A program made the position numbers and the translations under genes. Of a stretch of 45,502 nucleotides of DNA, positions 44,326 through 45,502 are shown in pieces. The notes under the pieces were generated by a model that saw only the letters and a program-made list of their open reading frames with translations, was not told the DNA's origin and searched no databases. Numbering within the stretch: position 1 is the first letter of the stretch; every line of letters begins with the position of its first letter. The DNA comes from Candidatus Zixiibacteriota bacterium (lineage in GTDB: Bacteria; Zixibacteria; MSB-5A5; JAABVY01; JAHJOQ01): contig JAHJOQ010000164.1 in NCBI GenBank assembly GCA_018820315.1, positions 1 to 45,502 of the forward strand, written 5' to 3'.

Positions 44326-44781
44326 TCAGGTGCGGTTTAAGTTCGTTTTTTTAAGCGTCTGCCGCACGGTCTCGTGTGAAATGCTTTCCACTACCTCCAG
44401 TTCCACCATCTTGTCCGCCAGCAGATGCAGCGTCCAGCGCGCTCGGCCCTTGGGCGGCTTGCTGCAACTCAGCGCGATCAAGCGGGCCTCTTTTTCGCCG
44501 TCGAGTAGTTTTTCCCGCGGCGGCATTTCGCGCTTCTTTCGATTCAGCGCCGCATCGAGCCCCTGCTCGACGAAGCGTTTCCGGATGCCCTCGACCGTAC
44601 GCGCATGGCAAGAGAAAGCCTCGGCAATGCGCCAGTCGGTCCAGTTCGGTCCGTCGGCATCGGCCTTCAGCAGGATGTGGGCATGCCGAATCCTGTACGC
44701 AACGGTCTTGCCCTTGGCGCTAAGTTGCTCCAGTCCTCTACGCTCTCGGTCCGAGAGCCGCACAATGTACTTCTTGCTCAT
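44326..44781 (-). CDS. IS630 transposase, N-terminal part (first frame)
   Basis: 151-residue frame with the helix-turn-helix region (LSDRERRGLEQLSAKGKTVA, WRIAEAFSCHARTVEGIRKR). It ends ...RQTLKK-TNLNRT after a run of seven As (minus strand, CTTAAAAAAACG near 44341-44352). Slipping back one base at the A-run gives LKKNELKPHLRKSWVIPP, the usual IS630 continuation into the catalytic part, so it is the N-terminal half of a fused transposase. Confidence 0.85.
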   Translation of the reverse strand: MSKKYIVRLSDRERRGLEQLSAKGKTVAYRIRHAHILLKADADGPNWTDWRIAEAFSCHARTVEGIRKRFVEQGLDAALNRKKREMPPREKLLDGEKEARLIALSCSKPPKGRARWTLHLLADKMVELEVVESISHETVRQTLKKTNLNRT

Positions 44782-44869
44782 GGCGATCCTCCATCAGGAA
44801 TATAAAGTCCTCATGAAGATATCCACCAGATTACGTCACTCCTATATTTAATCATGAAGGAGTACTAGG

Positions 44870-45391
44870 GCCATTCATACCCGTCGCTATGCCAAGCAAG
44901 TTCCTGGCCACCACATCCAGGTTGATGTGACATTCCTTACTCTCAAGAACCCCGAGGACAGGAAGGTCCGTCGTTTCCAATACACTGCCATAGATGATGC
45001 CACCAGGATCCGGGCTCTGAAGATCTACAGACGTCATACTCAGAACAACGCCATTGATTTCATAGATTACGTGATCGATAAGTTTCCGTTTCGCATCCAT
45101 ACCATTCGCACAGATCGGGGCCATGAGTTCCAGGCTCTGTTCCATTGGCATGTCGAAGACAAAGGCATCCGCCACGTGCATATCATCAAGCCGCGCTCGC
45201 CGCAGCTCAACGGCAAGGTCGAGAGATCCCACCGTTCCGACAAAGAGGAGTTCTATCAGCTATTGACCTACACATATGATGTAGATTTGAACAAGAAACT
45301 GGAGGAATGGGGACGATTCTACAATTGTGGTCGTCCTCACGGAGCGTTCAATGGAAAAACTCCTTACGAAGCGCTCAGAAGTATGTTATAA
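44870..45391 (+). pseudogene. IS481-type transposase, 5'-truncated
   Basis: The open frame starts directly at the IS630 end and reads RAIHTRRYAKQVPGHHIQVD, then a DDE integrase core (VTFLTLKNPEDRKVRRFQYT, IRTDRGHEFQALFHWHVE, HIIKPRSPQLNGKVERSHRS). This is the C-terminal ~170 residues of an IS481-type transposase. The N-terminal half is not found on the other side of the IS630, so the insertion was followed or accompanied by loss. A GTG at 44927 is not a true start. The 45392-45502 tail may hold the IS481 end; no terminal repeat was identified. Confidence 0.8.
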
Positions 45392-45502
45392 TAACCGGAT
45401 ATCTGTCTCATAGGGTACGTAATATCACACACACGACCATCAAAATCGGTGTTGACTAATGAGAGGATTTATTGCTTCTTGCGAATCAACAAAGCTTCGG
45501 GA

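Larger units (their letters stand above)
43641..44865 (-). mobile_element. IS630-family insertion sequence
   Basis: 1225 bp. Terminal inverted repeats, read with the flanking TA: TAGTACTTCTTCATGATTCA on the left (43639-43658) and, reversed, TAGTACTCCTTCATGATTAA on the right, about 20 of 22 matching over the longer span. TA at 43639-43640 and 44866-44867 is the expected target duplication. The transposase is on the minus strand in two frames. Confidence 0.85.

Noticed and set aside
1-45502. CRISPR arrays, rRNA genes or a phage block
   Set aside because: No regularly spaced direct repeats, no rRNA-like stretch and no phage structural genes were seen; only one tRNA was found.

Overview
The window most likely comes from an uncultivated, Gram-negative bacterium of the FCB superphylum. 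Candidatus Zixibacteria is my best guess, from memory. The pointers are paired dockerin-like calcium repeats (DIDDVVFLIAYIF...GGP type), large secreted proteins ending in FlgD/Por-type sorting-like domains, and a PEGA lipoprotein. The organism also carries a dissimilatory sulfate-reduction set (sat, aprBA, qmoC), so it probably reduces sulfate; the direction of the pathway is inferred, not shown.

Layout. (1) 1-5640: a plus-strand operon with the end of accC, then gcvH, gcvPA, a zinc-ribbon/DUF2007 gene, an exported thioredoxin-TPR gene and gcvPB. The thioredoxin gene has an in-frame TGA exactly where the first active-site Cys belongs, followed by a SECIS-like hairpin, so it is a strong selenoprotein candidate. 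(2) 5689-12176: a DUF3592 membrane protein, a fused double-ATPase ECF-type ABC protein, two overlapping glycosyltransferases, a HEAT protein resembling the DVU0298 family of sulfate reducers, and a PEGA lipoprotein. (3) 12322-19014: minus-strand sat-aprB-aprA and a zinc-ribbon/YkgJ pair, with qmoC divergent from sat. qmoA and qmoB are absent. The sat/qmoC spacer has promoter-like elements and a repeated TTGTGA-type motif. (4) 19249-25754: a membrane protein resembling the TRADD-N-associated family of predicted conflict systems, a GT39-like glycosyltransferase, a UPF0324 (putative sulfate exporter) protein, and an ECF sigma/anti-sigma pair divergent from a small DUF6249-like gene. (5) 25877-34660: two tandem secreted paralogues, a pentapeptide-membrane-pentapeptide protein, a DUF1028 protein and a small membrane protein. 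(6) 34733-35422: two inverted 152-bp MITE-like elements around a threonine synthase remnant. (7) 35451-43331: ettA, a DinB protein, a cupin, a dockerin protein broken by a TAA, a C10 cysteine protease with calcium repeats, tadA, an unknown membrane protein and tRNA-Ser(CGA). (8) 43641-45502: a complete-looking IS630 element whose transposase needs a -1 frameshift at A7, next to a 5'-truncated IS481-type transposase.

The genes centre on one-carbon/glycine metabolism, sulfate activation and electron transfer to APS reductase, and cell-surface secretion. Most small-site calls (promoters, operators, hairpins) rest on pattern matching by eye.
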